Shown: positions 1 through 6,922, numbered from the stretch's first letter. The stretch is 8,559 nt of DNA from Acidobacteriota bacterium (GCA_005778315.1 SXOW01000475.1:1-8559), one strand, 5' to 3'. Numbers and translations are program-made. Notes: generated by a model from the letters alone, not told the origin.

Positions 1-39
1 GCCCGGACGCGAAAGTGCTGTACATGTCGGGCTACAGCG
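1..39 (+). repeat. 39-base exact direct repeat, copy 1 (receiver segment at the window edge)
   Basis: Bases 1-39 are identical to 931-969, and the copies diverge at base 40 (A against G at 970). The match may extend left beyond the window. The offset is 930 bases, exactly 310 codons, so both copies encode PDAKVLYMSGYS in the same frame. In copy 1 the repeat runs straight into the HisKA segment GYSESIV. Confidence 0.97.
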
Positions 40-1124
40 AATCCATCGTCCGTCAGTCGGATCCCAATGATCCGCTACGGGCGGAAGCACGTGAAATACA
101 GCGGGCCGGTGAGAAAGCGGCCTCGCTGACCCGCCAATTGCTGGCGTTCAGCAAGCGCCAGGCGCTGAAGATGACCGTGGTCGATCTGAACGCGATTGTG
201 CGCGACGTGCACCAACTGATGGAGCGGTTGATCGGCGAACACATCACCATGGACCTGCAGCTGTCGGACGCCCTCGATGCCGTGACCGCCGACAGTACAC
301 AGCTGGAACAGATCCTGGTGAACCTGGTGGTCAATGCGCGGGACGCCATGCCGGATGGTGGCCGCTTGAGCATCACGAGCGCCAGCGCACGCCGCCCCCA
401 GTCGGACACCGGTGCGTTCGTGATGCCGGCGGGGCGGTACACCATGCTCGTGGTTGCGGACACGGGCACAGGAATGGATGCGCACACCCGCGCCCAGATT
501 TTTGAGCCATTCTTCACGACCAAAGACCCCGGCAAAGGATCGGGGCTTGGACTCGCCACCGTCTACGGAACGGTGAAGCAGCTCGGCGGCTATATCGAAG
601 TCGACAGCAGTATTGGCGAAGGCACGCGTTTTACGATCTCACTACCAAGCACCGACCAACCCGCCGAACGGCCGGCGCGCCGCGCGAACGTGGTCGCGGC
701 GGCACCGGGACAGGGCGAAACGGTCCTGCTGGTGGAAGATGATGCCGGCGTTCGCGCGTTTACCACACACGCGTTGCGTGCGGCGGGGTACCGAGTGCTG
801 GAGGCCGAGTCGCCCCACGCCGCCCTCGGACTCGCACCCAAGGACAAGGCCTCGATCGACGTGGTGTTGACCGACGTCATCATGCCGGGGATGAACGGGA
901 AGCAGATGGTCGCGCGGCTGGAAGCCGACTGCCCGGACGCGAAAGTGCTGTACATGTCGGGCTACAGCGGCACGACCTACTTCGATCGCAGCATCGTTGA
1001 CCCGGCGCGGGAACGGCTCCTCGAGAAGCCGTTTACCAGGGACGCCCTGCTCCACGCCATGCGCGACGCACTCAAGGGGACCGCTATCATGCGCCCCGAC
1101 CGAGCTGCGACCGCGCCCGCCTAG
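1..1124 (+). CDS. Hybrid sensor histidine kinase/response regulator, 5' end cut by the window
   Basis: Open from the window edge (codons in phase with base 3) to TAG at 1122-1124; a GTG at 15 is only the first possible start in view and is used here as residue 1. Visible parts in order: end of the HisKA dimerisation helices (DPLRAEAREIQRAGEKA, then LTRQLLAFSKRQ); an HATPase_c domain with N-box NLVVNARDAM (N107, D110), G1 box DTGTGMD (D149), FEPFFTTK and GSGLGLATVYG; a linker rich in Ala, Arg and Pro; and a receiver with acidic pocket VEDD (E241-D243), phospho-acceptor D287 in LTDVIMPGMNG and K338 in EKPF. It should autophosphorylate and pass phosphate to its own receiver. The phospho-acceptor His, normally in HDFNNLL just before GYSE, is not present: the residues before GYSE are PDAKVLYMS, a copy of the gene's own receiver. 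As read, the protein could not autophosphorylate unless the true N-terminus lies elsewhere. Family assignment is firm; signal and targets are unknown. Confidence 0.9.
   Translation, partial: PDAKVLYMSGYSESIVRQSDPNDPLRAEAREIQRAGEKAASLTRQLLAFSKRQALKMTVVDLNAIVRDVHQLMERLIGEHITMDLQLSDALDAVTADSTQLEQILVNLVVNARDAMPDGGRLSITSASARRPQSDTGAFVMPAGRYTMLVVADTGTGMDAHTRAQIFEPFFTTKDPGKGSGLGLATVYGTVKQLGGYIEVDSSIGEGTRFTISLPSTDQPAERPARRANVVAAAPGQGETVLLVEDDAGVRAFTTHALRAAGYRVLEAESPHAALGLAPKDKASIDVVLTDVIMPGMNGKQMVARLEADCPDAKVLYMSGYSGTTYFDRSIVDPARERLLEKPFTRDALLHAMRDALKGTAIMRPDRAATAPA
931..969 (+). repeat. 39-base exact direct repeat, copy 2 (native site in the receiver domain)
   Basis: This copy lies where it is expected in a receiver: after D287 and its following helix, in the strand ending with the conserved Ser/Thr (YMSGYS), 57 bases before the conserved Lys codon at 1026-1028. 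It is therefore the native copy, and the one at the window edge is the displaced one. Confidence 0.97.
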
Positions 1125-1344
1125 TCCCGGCTCGCGGCGACCCCACGAGGTCCAAGAGCATGAGCGCGAGTACCTGCGTCGCACGCCCGATGTCGTCGAC
1201 ACGGCACCACTCATCGGGCTGATGCGCCAGCTCCAGCGCACCTGGACCATACGCCACGCACTGCTCGATACCGGCCAGCCGAACGACATCGTCCCCTGGC
1301 GCCATGGTCATGACTTGGACCGTGCCGCAGCCCGCCGCTTTCCG
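1087..1344 (-). pseudogene. C-terminal remnant of an M20-family metallopeptidase/deacetylase
   Basis: The minus-strand frame is open from 1344 (just after in-frame stops TAA 1353-1351 and TAG 1347-1345) to TGA at 1087-1089. The first ATG is at 1311-1309, giving 74 residues. The peptide contains RLAGIEQCVAYGPG, then LELAHQPDEW, then VDDIGRATQVLALMLLDLVG. This is the classic end of M20 enzymes (ArgE/DapE/carboxypeptidase G2 group), where the His of AHxPDE is a metal ligand of the catalytic domain. Family members are about 350-450 residues; here all of the N-terminal catalytic region and the lid domain are missing. The stretch MTMAPGDDVVRLAGIEQ also seems short compared with relatives, which usually have a (G/A)TEA or TDA block before the AGIP-like motif, so a second internal loss is possible. 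The tail overlaps the last 38 bases of the histidine kinase. No start signal is seen, so a dead fragment is the best reading. Confidence 0.72.
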
Positions 1345-1384
1345 CTATCCTTATCGTGATTCATCAACACGCCAGGGAGCACAC

Positions 1385-2497
1385 ATGTCGACTACCGATA
1401 CGGGCCGGTTCCGCCTCGATGCGTCGCGACCTGCCAGCCAGCGCTGGCTACGCCGCCTCGCGGGCCCGGCCGCGTGCGTGGCCGGAGGCCTAATGATGCA
1501 AGCGGGCGCCTTCTCACAGACCAGCCTCGGGCTGACCGCAGTCGGGGGTATCAAGGTCGGCCATCATACCTTGGCCGGACGGCTCACCGGGTGCACCGTG
1601 GTGCTGACGGAGGCCGGAGCCGTCGCGGGCGTCGATGTGCGAGGCGGGGCGCCAGGCACCCGCGAAACCGACCTGCTGAATCCGACCAAAACGGTCCAGC
1701 AGGTGCACGCCATCGTCCTCTCGGGCGGAAGCGCGTTCGGTCTCGACGCAGCCAGCGGCGTCATGCGCTACCTGTCGGAACGTGACATCGGCTACGACAC
1801 GCGCGTGGCCAAGGTACCCATCGTCCCAGCCGCCATCCTGTTCGACCTGGGCATTGGCAATGACCCGACGATCAGGCCAACCGCAGAGTGCGGCTACCTG
1901 GCTGCCTCGGCGGCGACGGCGGGCCCGGTCACTGAAGGAAACGTCGGGGCGGGCGCGGGCGCGACGCTGGGAAAGATGGGCGGGCCCGGCCGTGCCATGA
2001 AAGGCGGCACCGGGTCGGCGTCGATCTCGCTGCCAAACGGTCTGGTCGTGTCTGCTCTGGTAGCGGTGAACGCGGTCGGTGACGTCATCGACCCCGCCAC
2101 GGGCCAGGTAGTGGCCGGGGTGCGCGGCGAGGACGGCCGTTCGCTCGCTGATGCCAGGGTTCTCCTGCGAGCGGGCGCCACCACGCGGAGTCGGCAGGGC
2201 GAAAACACCACGATCGGGGTTGTTGCCACCAATGCGACACTCGACCAGGCGCAAGCCACCGTGATGGCCCAGATGGCACATGACGGGTTTGCCCGGGCGA
2301 TCGCGCCGGCGCATACACCCAATGACGGGGACGCGATTTTCGCACTGGCCACCGGCGCCTACGACCAACCAATCAGCGTCAGTACGGTGGGCGCACTGGC
2401 TGCCGACGTGATGGCCGAGGCCATCGTCCGTGCCGCCTGGGCCGCCACCGGTATTCCCGGGTATCCGGCCGCGCGAGACCTCCAGGCGGGCCGGTGA
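1385..2497 (+). CDS. Exported P1 family (S58, DmpA/NylC-like) self-processing peptidase
   Basis: 370 residues. ATG 1385 is preferred over the upstream in-frame ATG 1304 because AGGGAG (1374-1379) lies 5 bases before it and a signal peptide follows. Residues 19-42 form an n-region with WLRR, a moderately hydrophobic AACVAGGLMM stretch and an AGA cleavage site near 42; this could be a weak Tat signal, since R23-R24 are twin arginines but the rest of the motif is poor. The mature part carries P1 signatures: GIKVGHH (55-61), GCTVVL, VDVRGGAPGTRETDLL, VLSGGSAFGLDAA, VGAGAGAT, AMKGGTGSAS, ALVAVNAVGDVIDP and DGDAIFALATG. In this Ntn-type family the precursor cleaves itself and the new N-terminal Ser/Thr is the nucleophile. 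GENTTIGVVATNA places the cut at N274/T275, a Thr nucleophile as in the nylon-oligomer hydrolase NylC; DmpA and BapA use Ser. Likely acts on N-terminal, D- or beta-amino-acyl peptides or amides outside the cytoplasm. Its stop overlaps the symporter start, suggesting an operon. Exact substrate unknown. Confidence 0.93.
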   Translation: MSTTDTGRFRLDASRPASQRWLRRLAGPAACVAGGLMMQAGAFSQTSLGLTAVGGIKVGHHTLAGRLTGCTVVLTEAGAVAGVDVRGGAPGTRETDLLNPTKTVQQVHAIVLSGGSAFGLDAASGVMRYLSERDIGYDTRVAKVPIVPAAILFDLGIGNDPTIRPTAECGYLAASAATAGPVTEGNVGAGAGATLGKMGGPGRAMKGGTGSASISLPNGLVVSALVAVNAVGDVIDPATGQVVAGVRGEDGRSLADARVLLRAGATTRSRQGENTTIGVVATNATLDQAQATVMAQMAHDGFARAIAPAHTPNDGDAIFALATGAYDQPISVSTVGALAADVMAEAIVRAAWAATGIPGYPAARDLQAGR

Positions 2498-3915
2498 ACA
2501 TCCCGCTCGTCGTCCTCCTGATCTACGCCGCCGTCCTCATGGGGGTCGGTCTGATCGTCGGCCGACGGGTCCAGACGTCCAGCGATTTTTTTGTTGCCGG
2601 CCGACGACTTGGCCCCGGGCTCATCTTCACCACCCTGCTGGCGGCGAACATCGGGGCCGGCTCAACCATGGGCGCGGCGAAGCTCGGCTACAGCGACGGG
2701 CTGAGTGGGTGGTGGTGGGTCGGCTCCGCTGGCCTCGGCTCCCTCGTGCTCGCGTTCTGGGTCGGGCCAGCGTTGCGCGGCGTCGCGGCGCGCCACGACC
2801 TCCGCACGGTCGGGGATTATCTCGAGCATCGGTATGGCCCGCAGGTGCGGGGCATGATCTCGGTGCTCTTGTGGGCGGGCGGCCTGTCGCTCCTCGCGGG
2901 ACAGCTGGTCGCGATGGGCGTCGTGGTCGAGGCCGTGACCGGCATCGATCCACGCGTAGGTACCATTGTCGGCGGCATCGTGGTCACGGTGTATTTCACG
3001 GCAGGCGGACTGCTGGCTTCGGTGTGGGTCAATGCCGTGCAGCTGGCGGTGTTGATGGTGGGGTTGCTCGGCACCTTCCCGGTCATCCTAGGTACGGTTG
3101 GTGGACTCGCGTCCTTGCGGGAAGCCACGCGGCACATCGACGATTTTTGGAATTTCTGGCAGGCCGGCGACTCGGGCTGGTTCTACCTGGCCAGCATCGG
3201 TCCTTCGTTCATCGTCTCTCCGGGTATCCTGCAGCGGGTCTACGCGGCGCGCGACGACCGGGCGGTACGCATCGGGGTCGGGCTCAACGCGGTGGCGTTG
3301 CTGGTCTTTGCCGCCGCCCCGCCCTTGCTCGGGATGATGGCGCGCGTCGTGGCGCCAGATCTGGAGAACCCGGACCAGGCGCTGCCTATCCTGCTCCTGG
3401 AGACGCTGCCGGTGCTGCTCAGCGCCGGCGCGCTCGCGGCGATTTTCTCAGCGGAAGTCAGTTCGGCCGATGCCATGCTGTTCTGGCTGTCGACGTCGCT
3501 GTCCAAGGACCTGTATGCCAGATTCGTCCGGCCAGAGGCCACCGACGCCCAGGTCCTCTCCGCGGCCCGCTGGGCCGCGGTCGCGGCAGGGGGAGCGGGC
3601 ATCGCCATCGCCATCCTCTCGACATCAATCGTGGCCGCGCTGAGCATCTTCTACGATCTGCTCGCGGTCAGCCTGTTCGTGCCGCTGATCGTCGGGCTCT
3701 ATACCCGTCACATCCGTACCCGCGAAGCGCTCGCGTCGATTGTGGCCGGGGTCGGGGCGCTCTCCCTGGTCCGCCTCACGGCGGGTGCGGCAGGGATGCT
3801 TGGATTGACACCTGCGATGTGGGGACTCGGGGCGGCCGGGGCGGCGGCGGCGTATGTGGTGGCGACGCGGTCCGTCGCGGCATCAACAACGAGGGAGCGG
3901 TCAACGAGGGACTGA
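2494..3915 (+). CDS. Sodium:solute symporter (SSS/SLC5 family)
   Basis: 473 residues, highly hydrophobic along its length, matching the many-helix SSS fold. The GTG start at 2494 overlaps the peptidase stop (GTGA), so translation is probably coupled. Motifs seen: an N-terminal helix followed by SDFFVAGRRLGPG, TLLAANIGAGSTMGAA, TVGDYLEHRYG, VYFTAGGLLASVWVNAVQL, ILQRVYAARDDRAV, SAEVSSADAML and SKDLYARF, and SIFYDLLAVSLFVPLIVGLY. S323-S324 in EVSSAD match the paired Ser/Thr that help bind sodium at the Na2 site in LeuT-fold SSS carriers. It should import a small organic solute with sodium across the inner membrane. Coupling to a secreted peptidase suggests an amino acid, a beta- or D-amino acid or a short peptide product, but SSS substrate cannot be read from sequence. 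Length and ends look intact. Its stop overlaps the next start (TGATG). Confidence 0.95.
   Translation: MNIPLVVLLIYAAVLMGVGLIVGRRVQTSSDFFVAGRRLGPGLIFTTLLAANIGAGSTMGAAKLGYSDGLSGWWWVGSAGLGSLVLAFWVGPALRGVAARHDLRTVGDYLEHRYGPQVRGMISVLLWAGGLSLLAGQLVAMGVVVEAVTGIDPRVGTIVGGIVVTVYFTAGGLLASVWVNAVQLAVLMVGLLGTFPVILGTVGGLASLREATRHIDDFWNFWQAGDSGWFYLASIGPSFIVSPGILQRVYAARDDRAVRIGVGLNAVALLVFAAAPPLLGMMARVVAPDLENPDQALPILLLETLPVLLSAGALAAIFSAEVSSADAMLFWLSTSLSKDLYARFVRPEATDAQVLSAARWAAVAAGGAGIAIAILSTSIVAALSIFYDLLAVSLFVPLIVGLYTRHIRTREALASIVAGVGALSLVRLTAGAAGMLGLTPAMWGLGAAGAAAAYVVATRSVAASTTRERSTRD
3887..3911 (+). repeat. Short direct repeat CAACGAGGGA, two copies 15 bases apart
   Basis: Copies lie at 3887-3896 and 3902-3911 in the last codons of the symporter. 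The 15-base period keeps frame. The second copy supplies GAGGG (3906-3910), which lies 4 bases before the ATG at 3915 and could serve as its ribosome binding site. Probably a minor local duplication. Confidence 0.6.
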
Positions 3916-4163
3916 TGCCAGAGAGTCAACTCTTCGGGCTCGCGGGCAAGCGAATCGTCGACTACACCGAAGAGGAGTTTGACCGGGTCGTGGGACTCAA
4001 CCTCAAGGGCAGTTTCCGTGTCCTTCGCGCCGCCGGACGGGAAATGGTCGGCCCGACCGTGTTCCTCGCGTCTGATGCAGCGAGCTTCGTCACCGGCACG
4101 CTGCTCATGGTCGACGGCGGCTGGACCGCGACGGACGGTCGCTTTACCCCACCTGGTATGTAG
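3915..4163 (+). pseudogene. Miniature short-chain dehydrogenase (SDR) remnant with two apparent in-frame internal deletions
   Basis: 82 codons from ATG 3915 (TGATG overlap with the symporter stop; GAGGG 4 bases upstream) to TAG 4161-4163. Three separate SDR blocks are joined without a frameshift. Residues 5-15 (QLFGLAGKRIV) resemble the N-terminal lead into the first Rossmann strand. Residues 17-45 (YTEEEFDRVVGLNLKGSFRV, then LRAAGREMV) resemble the middle helix with the conserved N of NLKG. Residues 46-72 (GPTVFLASDAASFVTGTLLM, then VDGGWTA) are the C-terminal SDR signature. Missing are the TGxxxGIG dinucleotide-binding loop, the NNAG motif, the catalytic Ser and the YxxxK pair. Normal SDRs are about 250 residues, so roughly 170 are gone in two blocks. 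It cannot bind NAD(P) or catalyse as an SDR. Most likely a decaying gene or a misassembly. That the frame survived two deletions and kept a coupled start leaves a small chance that a mini-protein is still made. Confidence 0.8.
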
Positions 4164-4244
4164 CGGCCCGAGCCGGCGACGGTCTGGCGCGAGCCAGCGA
4201 AGTGTGCAACAGTCTCGGTACCACCGAAGGGACACACGCACGTC

Positions 4245-5699
4245 GTGACCGAGCCACGGACCGCAGACCGCGGGCTGCACTTCGTCCTCGCCGCCGCCAT
4301 CCTGGCGGTCGTGCACCTGCTCCCGACGCCAGCGCCGCTGGAGCGGGGCAGCGAGTTGATCGCCCTGACGGTCGAGGGCAAGACCTGCCTGGCCATCCTC
4401 CTCTTCGCGGTGACGCTGTGGATCACCGAAGCGATGCCGTTCCCGGCGACGTCGCTGCTCGTCCTGATCCTGCTCCCGGCGTTCGGGATCACCGACTTCG
4501 CCTCCGCCGTCCGGGCCGGGTTCGGGAGCCCGCTGGTAGTGTTCTTCATCGGGGTGCTCTTCCTGTCAACCGGCTTCACGATCTCGGGTCTGGGTACCCG
4601 GATGGTCCTGCACGTGCTCCGACTCGCGGGCACCCGAACGGACCGCGTGCTGCTCGGATTCATCACCGTGGGCGCGTTGCTGTCGATGTGGGTCACCGAT
4701 ATGGCGGTGGCGGCGGTCATGCTGCCGCTGGGCGTCGGCGTACTCAAAGACGCCGGGCTCACCCCGCCGAACAGCAACTACGGCCGTGCGCTGATGATCT
4801 CGTGCGCGTATGGTCCGCTGATTGGCGGTATCGCCACCCCGGCGGGCACCGCGGCAAATCTCATCGCCCTCAGTTACCTGGAGGAATTGGCGGGGGTCTC
4901 TATCTCGTTCGGACAGTGGATGCTTCTGGGCGTACCGGCGGCGCTGATGATGATCCCAGTGTGCTGGTGGTTGCTGCTCCGGCTGTTCCCACCAGAGCTC
5001 GAACGGCTGCCACTCGAGGAAGCCGAGATCGCCGCCAAACTGGCCGCGCTCGGACCGCTCGAGCCGGTAGAGCGCAAGACCCTGGTGATCTTCGCGCTCA
5101 CGATCACCGCCTGGTTGGTAACGCCGTTGCTGGCTGGGTTGACCGGTGGCCGGGTCGACCCGCCGGTCGAGGCGGTGGCCCTGTTAGGGGGACTGACCCT
5201 GTTCCTCCCGACGATTCGGGTCATGAGCTGGAAGGAAGCCCAGCAGAACATGGATTGGGGCGGGGTCATGTTGATCGTCGCCGGACTCTCGCTGGGCCTC
5301 GCCGTGTTCGAGACCGGCGCCGCGCGCTGGCTCGCGCAACTCCTCCTGGGCAACCTGATTTTTGTCCCCTCGCTGCTCCGCCCCTTCGTGATCGTCATCG
5401 CGGTTGCCACCCTGCATCTGCTGTTTTCGAGCAACACCGTGACCGGGTCGCTCATCATGCCGATCCTGTTGGCGCTCGCCATCGACCTCGGACTCGACGC
5501 TTGGGCCATCGCAGCTCCAGCCGCGTTTACGTCTTCGCTGGCGTTCATCCTGGTGACGGAAAGCCCCACCAACGTCCTCCCCTACTCGGCCGGCTACTTC
5601 TCGATACGCGATATGGCCAAAGCGGGCATCTGGATGACTCTGGGGGCCGCGGTCTGCGTCACCGTTTCGATCACGATACTCGGGCTCTTCACCGGATAG
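4245..5699 (+). CDS. Divalent anion:sodium symporter family permease (DASS/SLC13)
   Basis: 484 residues, GTG start; GAAGGG at 4226-4231 is a plausible though distant (13-base) ribosome site, and a short TCGGT/ACCGA hairpin (4215-4227) overlaps it. The protein is a polytopic inner-membrane carrier with family features: AVTLWITEAMPFPATSLLV, FGSPLVVFFIGVLFLS, LLSMWVTDMAVAAVMLPLGV, GGIATPAGTAANLIA, the second-half motif SSNTVTGSLIMPI (S396-N397-T398) and TESPTNVLPYSAGYF near the end. In VcINDY-type carriers two SNT motifs form the sodium sites and clasp the carboxylate. Here the first is changed to T151-D152-M153 while the second is intact, so ion or substrate choice may differ from C4-dicarboxylate carriers. 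Typical family substrates are succinate, citrate, sulfate or related anions. It lies 81 bases after the SDR remnant and may be read from the same transcript. Length is normal (family about 450-500). Confidence 0.92.
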   Translation: MTEPRTADRGLHFVLAAAILAVVHLLPTPAPLERGSELIALTVEGKTCLAILLFAVTLWITEAMPFPATSLLVLILLPAFGITDFASAVRAGFGSPLVVFFIGVLFLSTGFTISGLGTRMVLHVLRLAGTRTDRVLLGFITVGALLSMWVTDMAVAAVMLPLGVGVLKDAGLTPPNSNYGRALMISCAYGPLIGGIATPAGTAANLIALSYLEELAGVSISFGQWMLLGVPAALMMIPVCWWLLLRLFPPELERLPLEEAEIAAKLAALGPLEPVERKTLVIFALTITAWLVTPLLAGLTGGRVDPPVEAVALLGGLTLFLPTIRVMSWKEAQQNMDWGGVMLIVAGLSLGLAVFETGAARWLAQLLLGNLIFVPSLLRPFVIVIAVATLHLLFSSNTVTGSLIMPILLALAIDLGLDAWAIAAPAAFTSSLAFILVTESPTNVLPYSAGYFSIRDMAKAGIWMTLGAAVCVTVSITILGLFTG

Positions 5700-5709
5700 C
5701 CTCGGACGT

Positions 5710-5742
5710 GGCGCCGCCGATGGCTGGTGCACGCGCGGCGCC
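5710..5742. terminator. Possible bidirectional terminator hairpin between convergent genes
   Basis: GGCGCCGC at 5710-5717 pairs perfectly with GCGGCGCC at 5735-5742 around a 17-base loop. It starts 11 bases after the permease stop and sits in the 80-base gap facing the minus-strand dioxygenase. No T-run follows on either strand, so an intrinsic terminator is only weakly supported; position is the main argument. Confidence 0.3.
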
Positions 5743-5779
5743 GACCGCCGGTTGGCCGAGCGTCGGCGGGCGTGACCAC

Positions 5780-6622
5780 TCACGGAGCAGCGGCAGCAGA
5801 CGTCCGCGCGGGGTCGTAGAACGGGCGATCACCCATGATGGTGACCCGATACCCGTGCCGCGTCTGCGGGTAGTAGTCCCAGATCGCGTGATGTTGCGTG
5901 CAGCGGTTGTCCCAGAAGGCTACTGAGTCTCGCCGCCACCGGAACCGGCACTGGAACTCAGGCTGAGCGCAATGCCGCACCAGGAACTCCAGCAGCGCCC
6001 GGCTCTCAGACGGCTTCAGCTCCTTGAACCCGACCGTGAACCCCTCGTTCACGTAGAGCGCGGATCGGCCGGTGATCGGGTGGGTCCGGACCGCGGGATG
6101 CTCGGCCGACGGGTAATCGCCGTCTCGGAGATTGCCGCTGCCGTATCGCCCGACGTAGTACTGGCGGCCGTCATGCACTGCGGTAAGTCCGCTGACGAAG
6201 CGCTGCATGCGGTCCGACAGGGCCTCTTAGGCGGCGTACATGCTGGCAAACAGCGTGTCTCCGCCGCAGGTCGGCACCTGTTCGACGCGCAGGATGCTAC
6301 CCATGGGCGGCGTGGAGTCGCACGACACATCCGAGTGCCAGATATCGCCAGCTACGAACTTCACACTCGCGTCGCCGTGCACAACCAGGATCTCGGGATG
6401 GGCACTGTCCTTGGGCGCCGCCGGGTGAATGTGCAAGTCGCCAAATCGGCGACCCAATGACTTGTGTTGCTCAAACGACAACGCCTGATCGCGAAAGAAC
6501 AGGACCAGATGCGCCATCAGCCCATCGTGAATCGCTTGGAACGACTCCGGCGTGAGTGGCTCGGAGAGATCGACGCCAGAGACCTCGGCACCGATGACTG
6601 GGGAGACAGGCTCTATATGCAT
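5780..6622 (-). pseudogene. TauD/TfdA family Fe(II)/2-oxoglutarate dioxygenase interrupted by one in-frame TAA
   Basis: A single reading frame of 280 codons, normal for TauD, runs from ATG 6622-6620 to TGA 5782-5780 and is broken only by TAA at codon 132 (6229-6227). The first part (131 residues) has GAEVSGVDLSEPL, LVLFFRDQ and IWHSDVSC with iron ligands H96 and D98. The second part resumes with EALSDRMQRFVSGLTAVHDG and holds WDNRCTQHHAIWDYYPQ, whose H244 fits the distal iron ligand. R255, 11 residues later, fits the 2-oxoglutarate arginine, and R259 fits the second conserved arginine (TauD R266 and R270 by spacing). The family commonly has a residue such as Tyr in AAYEALSD, so one substitution in TAC or TAT explains the stop. 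Neither half has a complete iron site. Intact, it would hydroxylate taurine, an alkylsulfonate or another small acid, releasing sulfite if a sulfonate. No strong ribosome site is seen upstream. Recent mutation, sequencing error or readthrough are the options. Confidence 0.9.
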
Positions 6623-6922
6623 GGCGTATCTGGCGGCGCGTCAATCTGATGACGACAGACCGCGCGTGGGCCCCCATTGTCCAACGCCTCTCGCTGAGGA
6701 GGCAAGTGGCGTCGGCGGGATCTGCCCGGCTGGCGGCGTATCCCCGCTTTTGTCGTCGCAGTCTCAATCATGACCACCACCGCGGCGTCATTCAGCCGAA
6801 GATGCGGATTCAGGTCTGTGAACAGCGTCCAGCGCGCTTCTCAATTTGTTGAAAATATTGGGCTTATCCAGAATGGAACAGTCCGGCACCAACTGGCTGG
6901 CTTATTGCTTGTCAGCAGGCGA
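6623..6922. other. Divergent intergenic region between dioxygenase and diguanylate cyclase
   Basis: About 300 bases with no recognisable gene. The plus frame of the cyclase is open back to an ATG at 6770, but those 51 codons are unlike any domain and precede a clear signal peptide, so I treat them as non-coding. The half nearer the cyclase holds the most AT-rich stretch I noticed in the window (about 6840-6880), where a promoter is plausible. No clear promoter for the minus-strand dioxygenase was found. Confidence 0.55.
6846..6874 (+). promoter_or_regulatory. Candidate promoter for the diguanylate cyclase
   Basis: TTGTTG (6846-6851) and CAGAAT (6869-6874) are 17 bases apart, with 3/6 and 4/6 matches to the sigma-70 boxes, in a local AT-rich island. 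This would give a leader of about 40 bases before ATG 6923. The match is modest and the host's sigma consensus is unknown. Confidence 0.3.

Noticed and set aside
1315..1351. Possible promoter boxes TTGGAC and TATCCT before the P1 peptidase
   Set aside because: Spacing between them is 25 bases and both matches are weak, so this is not a supportable promoter.
1304..1384. Upstream ATG in phase with the P1 peptidase, adding 27 residues
   Set aside because: No ribosome site, and it would bury the signal peptide. The ATG at 1385 has AGGGAG at good spacing.
1514..2368. 284-codon minus-strand open frame opposite the P1 peptidase
   Set aside because: No recognisable motif. It lies entirely antisense to a well-supported gene, and its composition is that of a shadow frame.
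2430..3914. Very long open frame on the plus strand overlapping the P1 peptidase end and the whole symporter
   Set aside because: It is Arg/Gly-rich and out of phase with two clearly recognised genes, a common effect in GC-rich DNA. Only its last 82 codons (from 3915) resemble a protein family, and those are annotated separately.
4202..5926. 574-codon plus-strand open frame over the DASS permease, running on into the dioxygenase antisense strand
   Set aside because: The translation is Arg/Pro/Gly-rich with no motif, while the alternative frame gives a clear membrane carrier.
5972..6460. Plus-strand 162-codon open frame opposite the dioxygenase
   Set aside because: It is the antisense shadow of the interrupted TauD gene and shows no family motif.
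6770..6922. 51-codon N-terminal extension of the diguanylate cyclase
   Set aside because: The extension has no domain-like features and would place a clear signal peptide in the interior of the protein.
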